Shown: positions 49,304 to 58,699, counted from the first letter of the stretch. The stretch: DNA of 64,000 bases from Pseudomonas fildesensis (GCF_001050345.1 NZ_LFMW01000004.1:310001-374000); one strand, 5' to 3'. Program-made: numbers and translations. The notes: generated by a model from the sequence alone, not told the origin.

Positions 49304-49840
49304 TTACAGCGCGCGGGACAGGCGCTCACGCGTCACCACTTTGCCGGGGCGCACCATCAGTTGGTGCAGCAGTTGGTACTCCATCGGGGTGACGATGATG
49401 TCCTCGTCCTGATACCGCACTTGCTGGGTGGCCGGGTCGAGGCTGACGCCCGCATGTTCCAGCATCGGCTGTGCGCGGCCCTGGCTGCGGCGCAACAGCG
49501 CACGCACGCGCGCCTTGAGTTCTTCCACGTCGAACGGTTTGATCAGGTAGTCGTCAGCACCCGCATCCAGCCCGGCGATGCGCTCGGCGGTGCCGTCGCG
49601 GGCGGTGAGGATCAGCACCGGCAGGTCGTGCTGCTCGGCGCGTAGTTGCTGCAACAGGTCGAGGCCGTCAAGGCGTGGCAGGCCGAGGTCGAGCAACAGT
49701 AAATCGAAGGATTCGCTGCGCAGGGCGTGCAATGCGCTGAGGCCATCCTGCAGCCAATCCAGGGTGTAGCCTTCGGCGCCCAATGCCACGCGAATCCCCT
49801 GGCCGAGGGCACGATCATCTTCGACAAGGAGTAGGCGCAT
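49304..49840 (-). pseudogene. QseB/PmrA-type response regulator with premature stop
   Basis: OmpR-family regulator starting MRLLLVEDDRALGQGIRVAL. The receiver is complete, with the phospho-Asp in LLLLDLGLPRLDG and Lys in YLIKPFD. The DNA-binding domain is cut at residue 178 by TAA (49304-49306) exactly where the family has Tyr (RLSRAL-Y-GWQD). The lost recognition helix and wing continue in frame after the stop. Divergent from the PepSY/cytochrome b561 genes, which QseBC-like systems often accompany. The start at 49840 is chosen for the family N-terminus. Confidence 0.85.
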
Positions 49841-49987
49841 AGCAGAATCTCTGTAGGAAACGGCGGCATCATGCCGGGTTCTGTCGGGGGTTATTTCGGG
49901 AAAGATGTTACGGCTCGTTGCCAACTAAGGTTGCGCTAAGGTTGGTTTTGCACTGTGAAACCTCCCACATACGCTGAGAGCTTTTCC

Positions 49988-50254
49988 ATGCGCAAAATTC
50001 TCCTGCTGTCCCTGATTATCGCAAGCCCCCTGGCCGTCGCCGGCCCGCAATGCACCACGGCTGAACGCTCGCAATGGCAAGACGAAAAGGCCTTCCAGGA
50101 CAAGCTCAAGGCCGAAGGCTACGAGATCAGCAAGTTCAAGGTCACCGACGGCAACTGCTACGAAATCTACGGCTTCGATAAGGACAAGCGCAAGGTCGAG
50201 ATCTACCACGACCCGGTTACCGGCAAGGCCGTGAAGACTGAGATCAAGGGCTGA
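49988..50254 (+). CDS. PepSY domain periplasmic protein
   Basis: An 88-residue secreted protein with a signal peptide (1-18, ending AVA-GP) and a single PepSY domain (KAFQDKLKAEGYEISKFKVT in part, later KVEIYHDPVTGKAV). Often adjacent to QseBC-like systems and cytochrome b561 in Pseudomonas; the exact function is unclear. Its TGA overlaps the next ATG by one base. Confidence 0.9.
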   Translation: MRKILLLSLIIASPLAVAGPQCTTAERSQWQDEKAFQDKLKAEGYEISKFKVTDGNCYEIYGFDKDKRKVEIYHDPVTGKAVKTEIKG

Positions 50255-50799
50255 TGCCAGGCGAATCCCTGCGCCTGTGGGACCCGCTGGTGAGGCTTTT
50301 TCATCTGTCCATCGCCGGGGTCTTTGTCGCCAATTACTTCTTTAACGAAGCGGGCGATGACTGGCATGTCTGGCTGGGCTACTACGCCATGGGCTGGCTG
50401 CTGGTACGAACAGTGTGGGGATTCGTCGGCCCGCGCAGTGCGCGCTGGGCGGACTTTTGGCCTACACCGAATCGGCTAGGTGCCCACGTGCGCTCGCTGC
50501 TAAAGGGTCGTCCACTGCATCGCTTGGGCCATTCGCCCCTCGGTGCCTTAGTGATGCTGCTGATGTTGTTGGCACTAGTGGTGATCGGCGTCAGCGGCTT
50601 TTTGATGCAGGAAATCGATGCCTTATGGGGCGCCGATTGGCCGCTGCAAATCCACGAGACCGCGGCCAACGTGTTGCTGGGGCTGGTGTGTGTCCATGTG
50701 CTGGCAGCGGTGTATGAAAGTATTCAGGTGCGGGACAACCTGCCGTTATCGATGCTCACCGGTCGCAGGAAGCGCCTGCCGGATGAGCGTGCGCAGTAA
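50254..50799 (+). CDS. Cytochrome b561 family membrane protein
   Basis: A 181-residue integral membrane protein with four hydrophobic helices and His residues suited to bind two b hemes (RLFHLSIAGVF, DDWHVWLGYYAMG, QIHETAANVLLG, CVHVLAAVYES). Related to the b-type subunit of Ni/Fe hydrogenases and YodB-like proteins. Translationally coupled to the PepSY gene. Confidence 0.9.
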   Translation: MPGESLRLWDPLVRLFHLSIAGVFVANYFFNEAGDDWHVWLGYYAMGWLLVRTVWGFVGPRSARWADFWPTPNRLGAHVRSLLKGRPLHRLGHSPLGALVMLLMLLALVVIGVSGFLMQEIDALWGADWPLQIHETAANVLLGLVCVHVLAAVYESIQVRDNLPLSMLTGRRKRLPDERAQ

Positions 50800-50821
50800 T
50801 CCCTTTACCGACAGGTTCCCT

Positions 50822-52090
50822 ATGCGCTCCGCCTTACTGATCTGCAGCTTGCTCGCGGTATTTTTCGCCGCCTGGCAAAGCCATCCACCCCATGTCCTGG
50901 CGCCGTTTGCCCAAGTGGGCCCGAACACCTCGAAGGTGGCGACAGCAGCGCAATACACCAGCCGTTTTGTGTCCTCGCAGCTCAATGACTTTGTGCACTC
51001 TTCATCGGTCACCGCGCTGCCCGGCGGCGACTTGATGGCCGTGTGGTTCGCAGGTTCGCGCGAAGGTGCCGCCGATGTGCAGGTGCGCACCGCGCGCTTT
51101 GATGCACGCAGCGGCGAATGGGGCGCCGAGCACGTGCTGGCCACGCGGGAAAGCACTCGCGACGGCACCCAGCGCTATATTCGCAAACTGGGCAACCCGG
51201 TAATCGCCCTGGGGCCGGATCAACGCCTGTGGATGTTTTACGTGTCGGTGTCCGTCGGCGGCTGGGCGACCAGTGCGATCAACCTGATGGTCTCGAACGA
51301 CCTCGGCGCGAGCTGGTCGGCGCCCCGGCAACTGGTGACCTCGCCGTTCTTCAACATCAGTACCCTGGTGCGCGCCGCGCCGGTGTTTCACGCCGACGGC
51401 TCCATCGGCCTGCCGGTGTACCACGAGTTCATGGGCAAGTTTGCCGAGTACCTGTACTTGAGCGCCGATGGTGCGGTGATCGATAAATTCCGCATCAGCC
51501 GGGGCAAGAATTCCCTGCAACCGACCATCGTGCCGCTGGATGGCCAGCGCGCCGTGGCGATGCTGCGTTATGCCGGTGAAACTCATCACCGCGTCCTCGC
51601 CAGCCGTACCGAAGACGCCGGGCAAACCTGGAGCGAGCCGTACCCGCTGGAGCCGGCCAACCCCAATTCGTCGCTGGCGGCGGTGGGCACGGTGGACGAC
51701 GGTTTGCTGGTGGCCCTCAATGACCTGCAAGACGGCCGCTTCAAGCTCAGCCTCTACGGCACCGACGCCCAGTTCACTCAGTGGCGCACAGTGGTGGAGC
51801 TGGACCAATCGCCCGACCCGCTTGGCCAACCGTTTTCCCCCGAGGCTTACAAAGACATCATCGGCGAAGGCTTTCGTGCTTCCAGCGGTGCACGACGCCT
51901 GCCACTGGAGCAGCGCTTTCTCAGTAGCCTGGATTATCGGGTATGCAAACCCCGTGGCTGCGAATTCGAATACGAGTACCCGTACTTCAGCCGCAGCCCG
52001 GACGGCATGTACCACCTGGTGTACTCGTGGAATAACACCTTTATCAAACATGTCAGCTTCAACGAAGCCTGGCTGGCGGAGCGTTTGTAA
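50822..52090 (+). CDS. Exo-alpha-sialidase-like BNR repeat protein, membrane-anchored or secreted
   Basis: The 422-residue protein has an N-terminal hydrophobic segment (about 3-18) acting as signal or anchor and a six-bladed beta-propeller of the sialidase/neuraminidase superfamily. Two Asp-box motifs are clear (SNDLGASWSAP and TEDAGQTWSEP), as is AVWFAGSREGAADVQV near the N-terminal blade. The substrate may not be sialic acid. Its TAA shares a base with the next ATG, and it begins 22 bp after the cytochrome gene. The start at 50822 was preferred to longer in-frame options overlapping the cytochrome gene. Confidence 0.88.
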   Translation: MRSALLICSLLAVFFAAWQSHPPHVLAPFAQVGPNTSKVATAAQYTSRFVSSQLNDFVHSSSVTALPGGDLMAVWFAGSREGAADVQVRTARFDARSGEWGAEHVLATRESTRDGTQRYIRKLGNPVIALGPDQRLWMFYVSVSVGGWATSAINLMVSNDLGASWSAPRQLVTSPFFNISTLVRAAPVFHADGSIGLPVYHEFMGKFAEYLYLSADGAVIDKFRISRGKNSLQPTIVPLDGQRAVAMLRYAGETHHRVLASRTEDAGQTWSEPYPLEPANPNSSLAAVGTVDDGLLVALNDLQDGRFKLSLYGTDAQFTQWRTVVELDQSPDPLGQPFSPEAYKDIIGEGFRASSGARRLPLEQRFLSSLDYRVCKPRGCEFEYEYPYFSRSPDGMYHLVYSWNNTFIKHVSFNEAWLAERL

Positions 52091-52689
52091 TGCTGTGGTT
52101 TTGGCAGGCCCATTTGAGTTTCGTACTGCTGGGGTTTGTGGCGCTTTGTGCCCTGCGCTTTACCGCGCCCTGGCGTCCATGGCTGTTGCCGGTGCTGGTG
52201 GCGGTGAGTTTTATCCCGGTCAATGAGCTGCCATTGGCGGCCTATGTGCGAAGTTTTACGGATGACCTGGCGATCAGCACCCTGGTGTTGTTGGCGTGGG
52301 TCGGGTTGTGCCGACTGGGGGTAGTGCAGCCGCTTGGCCGTCAACATCAGGTGCAACTGCTGATGTTGTTTGGCGCGCTGAGCCTGTTGTTGTACCCCGC
52401 CACCCTGGGCCTGACCTATTTCGATCCCTACCGCTGGGGCTTCAACCCTCGGCCGATGATTGTGCTGGTGGGTGCAATGGCGCTGTTGATGGTGGCGCTG
52501 CGCAATCAGTTGGCGGTATGGATGCTGGCGGTCGGCACCCTGGCCTTCGCGCTGCGGCTCAAGGCTTCGGAAAATTACTGGGACTATCTGGTCGACCCGT
52601 TGCTGACCGGCTATTGCCTGGTTGCCGGCACGTGGCTGTTGATCGGCGCCGCCTGGCGCCCTCTTTTGAAATGGCACAGAGGTCAATGA
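52090..52689 (+). CDS. Six- to seven-helix membrane protein of unknown function
   Basis: A 199-residue, strongly hydrophobic protein (for example LWFWQAHLSFVLLGFVALC, LLMLFGALSLLLYPATLG). It is coupled by one-base overlap to the sialidase-like gene and by ATGA to the next gene, so the three proteins are probably made in fixed ratio. I do not recognise a family beyond 'hypothetical membrane protein'. Confidence 0.85.
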   Translation: MLWFWQAHLSFVLLGFVALCALRFTAPWRPWLLPVLVAVSFIPVNELPLAAYVRSFTDDLAISTLVLLAWVGLCRLGVVQPLGRQHQVQLLMLFGALSLLLYPATLGLTYFDPYRWGFNPRPMIVLVGAMALLMVALRNQLAVWMLAVGTLAFALRLKASENYWDYLVDPLLTGYCLVAGTWLLIGAAWRPLLKWHRGQ

Positions 52690-54707
52690 TGGGGGCGTTG
52701 CAATCACGTCGCCTGCGCTACGGCGTGGGCGCGATCGGGTTGGTGTTTGCCTTGCTGGTCGCGCTGCGGCTGGTGTTTGTGCTGGTGTTTTCCGGGGTAG
52801 ACCTGCGCACGCCGGCGCTGCTGGAAACCCTGGGCATCGGGCTGCGTTTCGACCTGCGCCTGGCGGTATTGATCCTGCTGCCGCTGGCGCTGCTTGCCTG
52901 GTTTCCGCGCTGGAACCTGACGACGCTGCCCGCGTTGCGCTGGCTGGCGCGCGGTTACCTGGTCGTGGTGCTGGCCGTGGTCGGCCTGGTGTACATCATC
53001 GACTTCGGCCACTACGCCTACCTCGGCGTGCGCATCAATGCGACAGTGTTGCGCTACCTGCAAGACGCGCAGATTTCTCAACAGATGGTGTGGGAAACCT
53101 ACCCCGTGCTGTGGATAACGGCTTGCTGGCTGGCGGCGGTGGCGTTGTGGGTGTGGGCGCTGGTCTGCCTTGAGCGGTTGACCCTGGACACTGAGCCCAA
53201 AGCAATCGGCAAATTGACCCTGACCGCAGTTTCAGTACTCGGTGTAGTTGCCGTGCTACTGACCCTGCTCGGCCGCGTTGCCAACCTCAACCTTGAAAAC
53301 CCGGTGCCTCTGCGCTGGAGCGACGCGTTCTTTTCCGGCAACAGCCAGGTCGCCGCCGCAGGCCTGAACCCGGTGCTGTTTTTGTATGACACGCTCAAGG
53401 TCGGCCAATCGCAATTCGATGAAGCCAAAGTGCGCGAGCATTACCCGCAAGTCGCCGCGTATCTGGGGGTCGGCCAGCCTGATCCCCAACGACTGAACTT
53501 CGTCCGCGAACAAGGCGTGCAGCCCTATCGACTGGCAGGTGATCGGCCGCCCAACGTGATTTTCGTGATGCTCGAATCCCTCGGCACCAGCGCCGTGGGC
53601 GCCTATGGCAACCCGCTCAACCCCACGCCGAACCTGGACAAACTGGCGACGCAAAGCTGGTTCTTCAAACACTTCTACGTGCCCGTGACCGGCACTGCCA
53701 AGACCGTGTGGGCGAGCATCACCGGCGTGCCCGACGTCACCCGCCAAGAGACCGCCACGCGCAACCCGCTGATCACCCGGCAGCACACGCTGATCAACGC
53801 ATTCGAGGGCTACCAGAAGTTCTACATGATCGGCGGCAACGCCGGCTGGGCGAATATCAATGCGTTGATCCGCCAGAGCATCGACGGCGTGCAACTGTTT
53901 GAAGAAAGCCACTGGCGCTCGCCACGGGTGGACGTGTGGGGCATTTCCGACCTGGATCTGTTCAAGGAGGGTGACGAACTGCTGCGCGCGGTACCGAAGG
54001 ACGAGCCCTTTTTTGCTTACCTGCAAACCTCCGGTAACCATCGGCCTTTCACCATCCCCAAACACAACGATGGCTTCCAGGTCAGGGATGTAACGCTGGA
54101 GCAAGCTCAGGCGGCCGGCTCACGCAGCGTCGAGCAATACAACGCCGTGCGCCTGCTGGACTACAACATCGGCCGCCTGATGGAAATCGCCAAGGCGGGC
54201 GGCTACTACGACAACAGCATTTTTGTGTTCTTCGGCGACCATAACACCCGCATCAGCCAGATCCCGCACATGGCACCGGCCTTCGAACAGTTGGGCCTGG
54301 AAAGCAACAACGTGCCGCTGCTGATCCACGCACCCGGCCTGCAACCCCGGGTGATCAACGAAGCGGTCGGGTTGGCAGACCTGCTACCCACGGTAGCCGG
54401 CATGGCGGGCATCCCCTTTCGCAATGGCGCGATGGGCCGGGATATCCAGCAAGCAGCGCCGGAGGGCGAGCGCATGGTGCCGCTGGTGTTGCGCGAAGGT
54501 ACCTTCCCGATCATCGGCGGCGTGACCCAGGACTTCCTGTTGCAGATGCAACATGACGGCAGCTCACCGACCCTGCATGACCTGGCCTCGCAAACCCCGC
54601 GTGACGATGTGGCCGCGCAACATCCCGAGGAGTTTCAACGTTTGCAGGCGCTGACCCGCGGGTTGCATGAAAGTGCGCGGTTGATGCTGTTCAGAAATGT
54701 GCGCTGA
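52686..54707 (+). CDS. LTA synthase-family phosphoglycerol/phosphoethanolamine transferase
   Basis: The 673-residue protein has about five N-terminal membrane helices (to about residue 210) and a periplasmic sulfatase-fold domain (about 295-610). It shows the metal Glu in NVIFVMLESLG, the catalytic Thr in VTGTAKTVWAS, the metal motif FVFFGDHNTRI, and HRPFTIP. Members transfer phosphoglycerol or phosphoethanolamine head groups to glycans or lipids. In a Gram-negative the acceptor might be periplasmic glucan or lipid A, but this is not shown by sequence. The coupled start at 52686 was chosen over a longer upstream frame. Confidence 0.9.
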   Translation: MMGALQSRRLRYGVGAIGLVFALLVALRLVFVLVFSGVDLRTPALLETLGIGLRFDLRLAVLILLPLALLAWFPRWNLTTLPALRWLARGYLVVVLAVVGLVYIIDFGHYAYLGVRINATVLRYLQDAQISQQMVWETYPVLWITACWLAAVALWVWALVCLERLTLDTEPKAIGKLTLTAVSVLGVVAVLLTLLGRVANLNLENPVPLRWSDAFFSGNSQVAAAGLNPVLFLYDTLKVGQSQFDEAKVREHYPQVAAYLGVGQPDPQRLNFVREQGVQPYRLAGDRPPNVIFVMLESLGTSAVGAYGNPLNPTPNLDKLATQSWFFKHFYVPVTGTAKTVWASITGVPDVTRQETATRNPLITRQHTLINAFEGYQKFYMIGGNAGWANINALIRQSIDGVQLFEESHWRSPRVDVWGISDLDLFKEGDELLRAVPKDEPFFAYLQTSGNHRPFTIPKHNDGFQVRDVTLEQAQAAGSRSVEQYNAVRLLDYNIGRLMEIAKAGGYYDNSIFVFFGDHNTRISQIPHMAPAFEQLGLESNNVPLLIHAPGLQPRVINEAVGLADLLPTVAGMAGIPFRNGAMGRDIQQAAPEGERMVPLVLREGTFPIIGGVTQDFLLQMQHDGSSPTLHDLASQTPRDDVAAQHPEEFQRLQALTRGLHESARLMLFRNVR

Positions 54708-54711
54708 GGGA

Positions 54712-55086
54712 TCACTTGGGTTGGAACGTCTCGAGATAGGCCAGGATATTTTCAATCTTCTCCTGGTCGCTGATGCCCCAGAAGATCATGCGCGTACCGC
54801 TGACCACTTTCTTCGGCGCTTCGATATAGGCCGCGAGTTTCTCCCGAGTCCACACCACCCCGGAGTTTTTCATCGCGTCGGAATACTGGTAGTCGGCGGT
54901 CATCCCGGCAGGCCTTCCGATAATGCCGTTGAGCTCTGGCCCGAAGCCGCCGCGCGCGCCTTCCCCTACACTATGGCAGCCGCCGCAGGTCTTGGTGAAG
55001 AGCTTGCCGCCCGCCTCGGCATCGCCGGCCGCGAAAGCCGGGGAAGTGCTGAAAAACAAGGCGAGGGCGAGTAAGGCGTACTTCAT
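54712..55086 (-). CDS. Small periplasmic c-type cytochrome
   Basis: A 124-residue protein with signal peptide (1-20, ending AFA-AG), a single CxxCH heme motif (Cys34-Cys37-His38) and a class I cytochrome c fold like cytochrome c2/c550. The Met ligand probably lies in GTRMIFWGI. The start at 55086 gives a proper signal peptide. It faces the LTA-synthase-type gene, 4 bp away. Confidence 0.92.
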   Translation of the reverse strand: MKYALLALALFFSTSPAFAAGDAEAGGKLFTKTCGGCHSVGEGARGGFGPELNGIIGRPAGMTADYQYSDAMKNSGVVWTREKLAAYIEAPKKVVSGTRMIFWGISDQEKIENILAYLETFQPK

Positions 55087-55268
55087 GAATGGCTCCACGT
55101 CGGGCAACAATCGGCCAATTATGCCTGTATCAGCCCCACTGTGCCGCTTCTGGCAACTGCTGCGCAACCGCTCTAAAACGACCACCCATCGCTAAAAAAA
55201 CATTCAATAGAACCTATTCAAGCCCACCCCACTCCACCCTACTGAACCCTGATGGTGGAGTAAGGATC

Positions 55269-55649
55269 ATGGCTCAGCCATCGATTTTAGTGCTGGAAGA
55301 CGACGAGATCATTCGGTCGTTAATGGTGGATGTACTGGAGGATTTCGGCGCGCTGGTCACGTCATTTCCTTCGGCGGATGAAGGGATGATTTACCTGGAG
55401 CGCGAGGATGAACCGGTGGACCTGATTGTCAGCGATATCCAGATGCCGGGCTTACTGAACGGTTATGACTTGAGCAAAGTAGTGGCACACCGTTGGCCCT
55501 CGGTGCCAGTGCTGTTGACCTCCGGTAATACCAAGCTGGCGGCGCAACTGGGCGGTTCGGTGCGGTTTCTGCCCAAGCCGTGGAGCACTGAGCACTTGCT
55601 GGAATGTGTGCAAACCGCATTGACTCAACAGGGTTCGTCGATGCATTGA
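55269..55649 (+). CDS. Single-domain response regulator
   Basis: A 126-residue receiver-only protein with the acidic pair Glu10-Asp11-Asp12, phospho-Asp56 (DLIVSDIQMPG) and Lys in FLPKPWS. No output domain. It lies about 195 bp upstream of heme oxygenase and bacteriophytochrome and is a plausible phosphorelay partner of the phytochrome kinase. A ggag/agga site precedes the ATG. Confidence 0.92.
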   Translation: MAQPSILVLEDDEIIRSLMVDVLEDFGALVTSFPSADEGMIYLEREDEPVDLIVSDIQMPGLLNGYDLSKVVAHRWPSVPVLLTSGNTKLAAQLGGSVRFLPKPWSTEHLLECVQTALTQQGSSMH

Positions 55650-55844
55650 TAGCGTCGCGATATCACTTTTAGCGAACTTCGCTTCAAGCGCTGCTGTCAT
55701 TAATGGGGCAAGGTGGGACTTTTCTGATCCGCCAGCCAGCCTTTTCGCCATTAGCGTTCAACTGATGGCAATCAGCTGTGTAGAATCGCAGCCCATATCC
55801 AAGCGTCATTCATGGTCGAAAGGCCCACATTTCGAGCTCACTGA

Positions 55845-56459
55845 ATGCATTCACAGGCCCATGACGCAAGTGCGCCCTCGTTGCTCGAAGCGTTGCGCGC
55901 AGGCACTGCCTTGCTGCACGTTGCGCTGGAAAAGCGTCTGCCGTTTTTTTCCGAGCATCTGGATGCCGACGGGTACAAGCGTTTGATCCAGGCGTATTAC
56001 GGGTTTTACCGCCCGATGGAAGCCGCGTTGTACGACAGCGACCTTATCCCAGAGGGATTCGATCAAGTCATGCGCGTGAAAACGCCGACCCTGGTGACCG
56101 ATCTTCATGCGCTCGGCCTGAATGAAGACGCCATCAACGCCCTACCCCGCTGTTCAAACCTGCCCCCCCTCGACACGCCAGCAGCCTGCCTCGGTGCACT
56201 TTATGTGCTGGAAGGCGCCACCTTGGGTGGCCAGGTGCTGCGCCGGGAAATGGCCCAGCGCCTGGGCCTGGACGCAGAGAACGGCGGTGCGTTTCTCAAC
56301 GTGTACGGCGCCGAGACCGGTCGGCGCTGGAAGGATTTTCTAGACTACCTGGGCCGCCTGCCGCTGGACACGCCAGCCAAACAGCGCGGAGTGGATGCAG
56401 CTCGTTCGACATTCAGCTGCTTTGAGCAATGGCTCGACGGCCAGCAGGTATTGCTATGA
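55845..56459 (+). CDS. bphO: Biliverdin-producing heme oxygenase
   Basis: Cleaves heme to biliverdin, the chromophore of the phytochrome encoded next. The 204-residue helical protein has the proximal-His region (GTALLHVALEKRLPFF) and the distal helix GALYVLEGATLGGQVL. Coupled to bphP by an ATGA overlap. Confidence 0.95.
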   Translation: MHSQAHDASAPSLLEALRAGTALLHVALEKRLPFFSEHLDADGYKRLIQAYYGFYRPMEAALYDSDLIPEGFDQVMRVKTPTLVTDLHALGLNEDAINALPRCSNLPPLDTPAACLGALYVLEGATLGGQVLRREMAQRLGLDAENGGAFLNVYGAETGRRWKDFLDYLGRLPLDTPAKQRGVDAARSTFSCFEQWLDGQQVLL

Positions 56460-58699
56460 AACCCGATGATTTTGAAGAGCTGTTTACCAATTGTGCGGAC
56501 GAGCCCATTCGTATCCCTGGCGCCATCCAGCCTCACGGTGTGCTGCTGACGTTGTTGGAGCCCGAGCTGAACATCATCCAGGTCAGCGCCAACGTCGCTA
56601 CCCTGTTCAACCATGCGCCCGAGGCGTTGTTGGGCCAGCCGCTGCGCGCGCTGCTGGACGCAGAATCAGCGGCCGCTGTGGGAAGCATGGTCGAGCACGA
56701 CAACTTCATCGACGCGCCGCCGCTGCACGTGACCTTCAATGGCGCGACGTTTAACGGCATGCTGCATCGCCATCAAGGCGTGCTGGTGCTGGAGTTCGAG
56801 CCGTTGCTGGAGAACTTCAAGCCTCGGGCACTCAATGGCCGCACCAGTGACCTGGGCAAGATGCTGCAACGCCTGCAATCGGCGAAAACCCTGCAAGTGC
56901 TGTATGAAATCAGCGTGACTGAAATCCAGGCCATGACCGGTTATGACCGGGTGTTGATCTACCGCTTCGAAGACGAAGGCCACGGCCAGGTGATCGCCGA
57001 AGCGTCTGCCCCGTCGATGGAATTGTTCAACGGCCTGTTCTTCCCAGCGTCCGATATTCCCGAGCAAGCCCGCGAGCTGTACCGCACCAACTGGCTACGT
57101 ATCATCCCGAATGCCGCCTACGAGCCGGTGCCGCTGCTACCCCGATTGCGCCCGGACACCGGCCAGCCCCTTGACATGAGTTTTGCCACCCTGCGCAGCG
57201 TGTCGCCGATTCACTGCCAATACATGCAAAACATGGGCGTGCTGTCGTCCATGAGTATTTCGCTGATGAAGGGCGACAAACTCTGGGGCCTGATCAGCTG
57301 CGGCAACCGCGAGCCACTGCTGGTGCCCAGCGAGCTGCGCATCGCCTGCCAGACTATCGGCCAGGTGCTGTCATTGCAGATCAGTGCCATGGAAGCCCTG
57401 GACCTGAGTCGCCAGCGTGAAGAAAAAGTCGAGGCGCTGGCACTGCTGGATCAGGCAATGAAAGCTTCTGAGGAGAACGTGTTCAACGGCCTTGCCCAAC
57501 AGCCACAAGTGCTGATGGACCTGACCCTGTCCGCAGGCGTTGCAATCATCGAAGACAAACAACTGCTCTGCTACGGCAACTGCCCGGAGCCAGCGCAGAT
57601 ACTCGCCCTGCACACCTGGTTGCAAGAGAGTGGAGAGCCGGTTTTTTCCAGCCATAACCTGGCTTCGGTCTACCCACCGGCTACCGAATTTCAACAGGTG
57701 GCCAGTGGCGTCTTGGCCATGAGTCTGCCAAAGCCCGTAGACAACGGGGTGCTGTGGTTTCGTCCAGAAGTGAAGGAAAGCCTCAACTGGTGCGGCAATC
57801 CGGAAAAACTCCTGGCCCTGGATAACTCCGGAAAAGGCCTGCGCCTGCGCCCAAGCACTTCGCTTGAAATCTGGAAAGTGGAAATGGCCGGTATCTCCAC
57901 CCAGTGGAGCCATGGTGACCGGTTTGCCGCCAACGACCTGCGCCGCTCAGCCCTGGAAAATGACCTGGCCCGCCAGGTGCTACGTGAGCAACAAGCCGTG
58001 CGTGCCCGCGATGAGCTGGTGGCCGTGGTGTCCCACGACCTGCGCAACCCGATGACGGTCATCTCCATGCTCTGCGGCATGATGCAACAGGCCTTCAGCT
58101 CCGACGGCCCACACACGTCGCGGCGGATTTCCTCGGCGATCGACACCATGCAACAAGCGGCCGGGCGCATGAATGTGCTGCTCGAAGACTTGCTCGACAT
58201 CTCGAAAATCGAGGCCGGACGTTATGTGGTGAAACCGGTGGCATTGGACGTCGGCCAGATGTTCGAAGAGGCCTATTCCTTGCTGGCACCGCTGGCGATG
58301 AAAAAAGGCATCGACTTGTCGTTTAACGCCGAGCCAGGCCTGCAAATCAAGGGCGACCCGGAGCGCATGTTCCAGGTGCTGTCGAACCTGATCGGCAACG
58401 CCATCAAGTTCACCCCGCGCCTGGGCCATATCGGCATCAGCGCCATCAGCAATGGTGAAAATATCGTGTTTTCGGTGCGTGACTCCGGAGAAGGGATTGC
58501 CCCCGACCAACTGCCCCATGTGTTTGACCGCTACTGGACCCAGACCGAAAACAACCCCACTGGCAGCGGGCTGGGGCTGTATATCACCCAAGGCATCATC
58601 CAGGCCCATGGCGGGGAAATTGTGGCGGAAAGTGAGTTGGGGCGAGGCAGCGAGTTCCGCTTTACGGTGCCGAAGGTGACCCGGGATCCACACAGCTGA
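56456..58699 (+). CDS. bphP: Bacteriophytochrome sensor histidine kinase
   Basis: Red/far-red photoreceptor kinase of 747 residues. Order: PAS (about 15-120), GAF (about 140-305), PHY (about 325-500), HisKA with His527 (VVSHDLRNPM), HATPase (to about 740: NAIKFTP, DSGEGIAP, GSGLGLYI). The biliverdin-binding Cys13 is present near the N-terminus (TNCADEPI), and the GAF PASDIP motif and the pocket SPIHCQYMQNMGV are intact. No fused receiver; the upstream single-domain regulator may be its target. Confidence 0.97.
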   Translation: MKPDDFEELFTNCADEPIRIPGAIQPHGVLLTLLEPELNIIQVSANVATLFNHAPEALLGQPLRALLDAESAAAVGSMVEHDNFIDAPPLHVTFNGATFNGMLHRHQGVLVLEFEPLLENFKPRALNGRTSDLGKMLQRLQSAKTLQVLYEISVTEIQAMTGYDRVLIYRFEDEGHGQVIAEASAPSMELFNGLFFPASDIPEQARELYRTNWLRIIPNAAYEPVPLLPRLRPDTGQPLDMSFATLRSVSPIHCQYMQNMGVLSSMSISLMKGDKLWGLISCGNREPLLVPSELRIACQTIGQVLSLQISAMEALDLSRQREEKVEALALLDQAMKASEENVFNGLAQQPQVLMDLTLSAGVAIIEDKQLLCYGNCPEPAQILALHTWLQESGEPVFSSHNLASVYPPATEFQQVASGVLAMSLPKPVDNGVLWFRPEVKESLNWCGNPEKLLALDNSGKGLRLRPSTSLEIWKVEMAGISTQWSHGDRFAANDLRRSALENDLARQVLREQQAVRARDELVAVVSHDLRNPMTVISMLCGMMQQAFSSDGPHTSRRISSAIDTMQQAAGRMNVLLEDLLDISKIEAGRYVVKPVALDVGQMFEEAYSLLAPLAMKKGIDLSFNAEPGLQIKGDPERMFQVLSNLIGNAIKFTPRLGHIGISAISNGENIVFSVRDSGEGIAPDQLPHVFDRYWTQTENNPTGSGLGLYITQGIIQAHGGEIVAESELGRGSEFRFTVPKVTRDPHS

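Noticed and set aside
49064..49645. A 193-codon plus-strand frame opposite the response regulator
   Set aside because: Antisense to the receiver and DNA-binding domains, which show all expected motifs on the minus strand.
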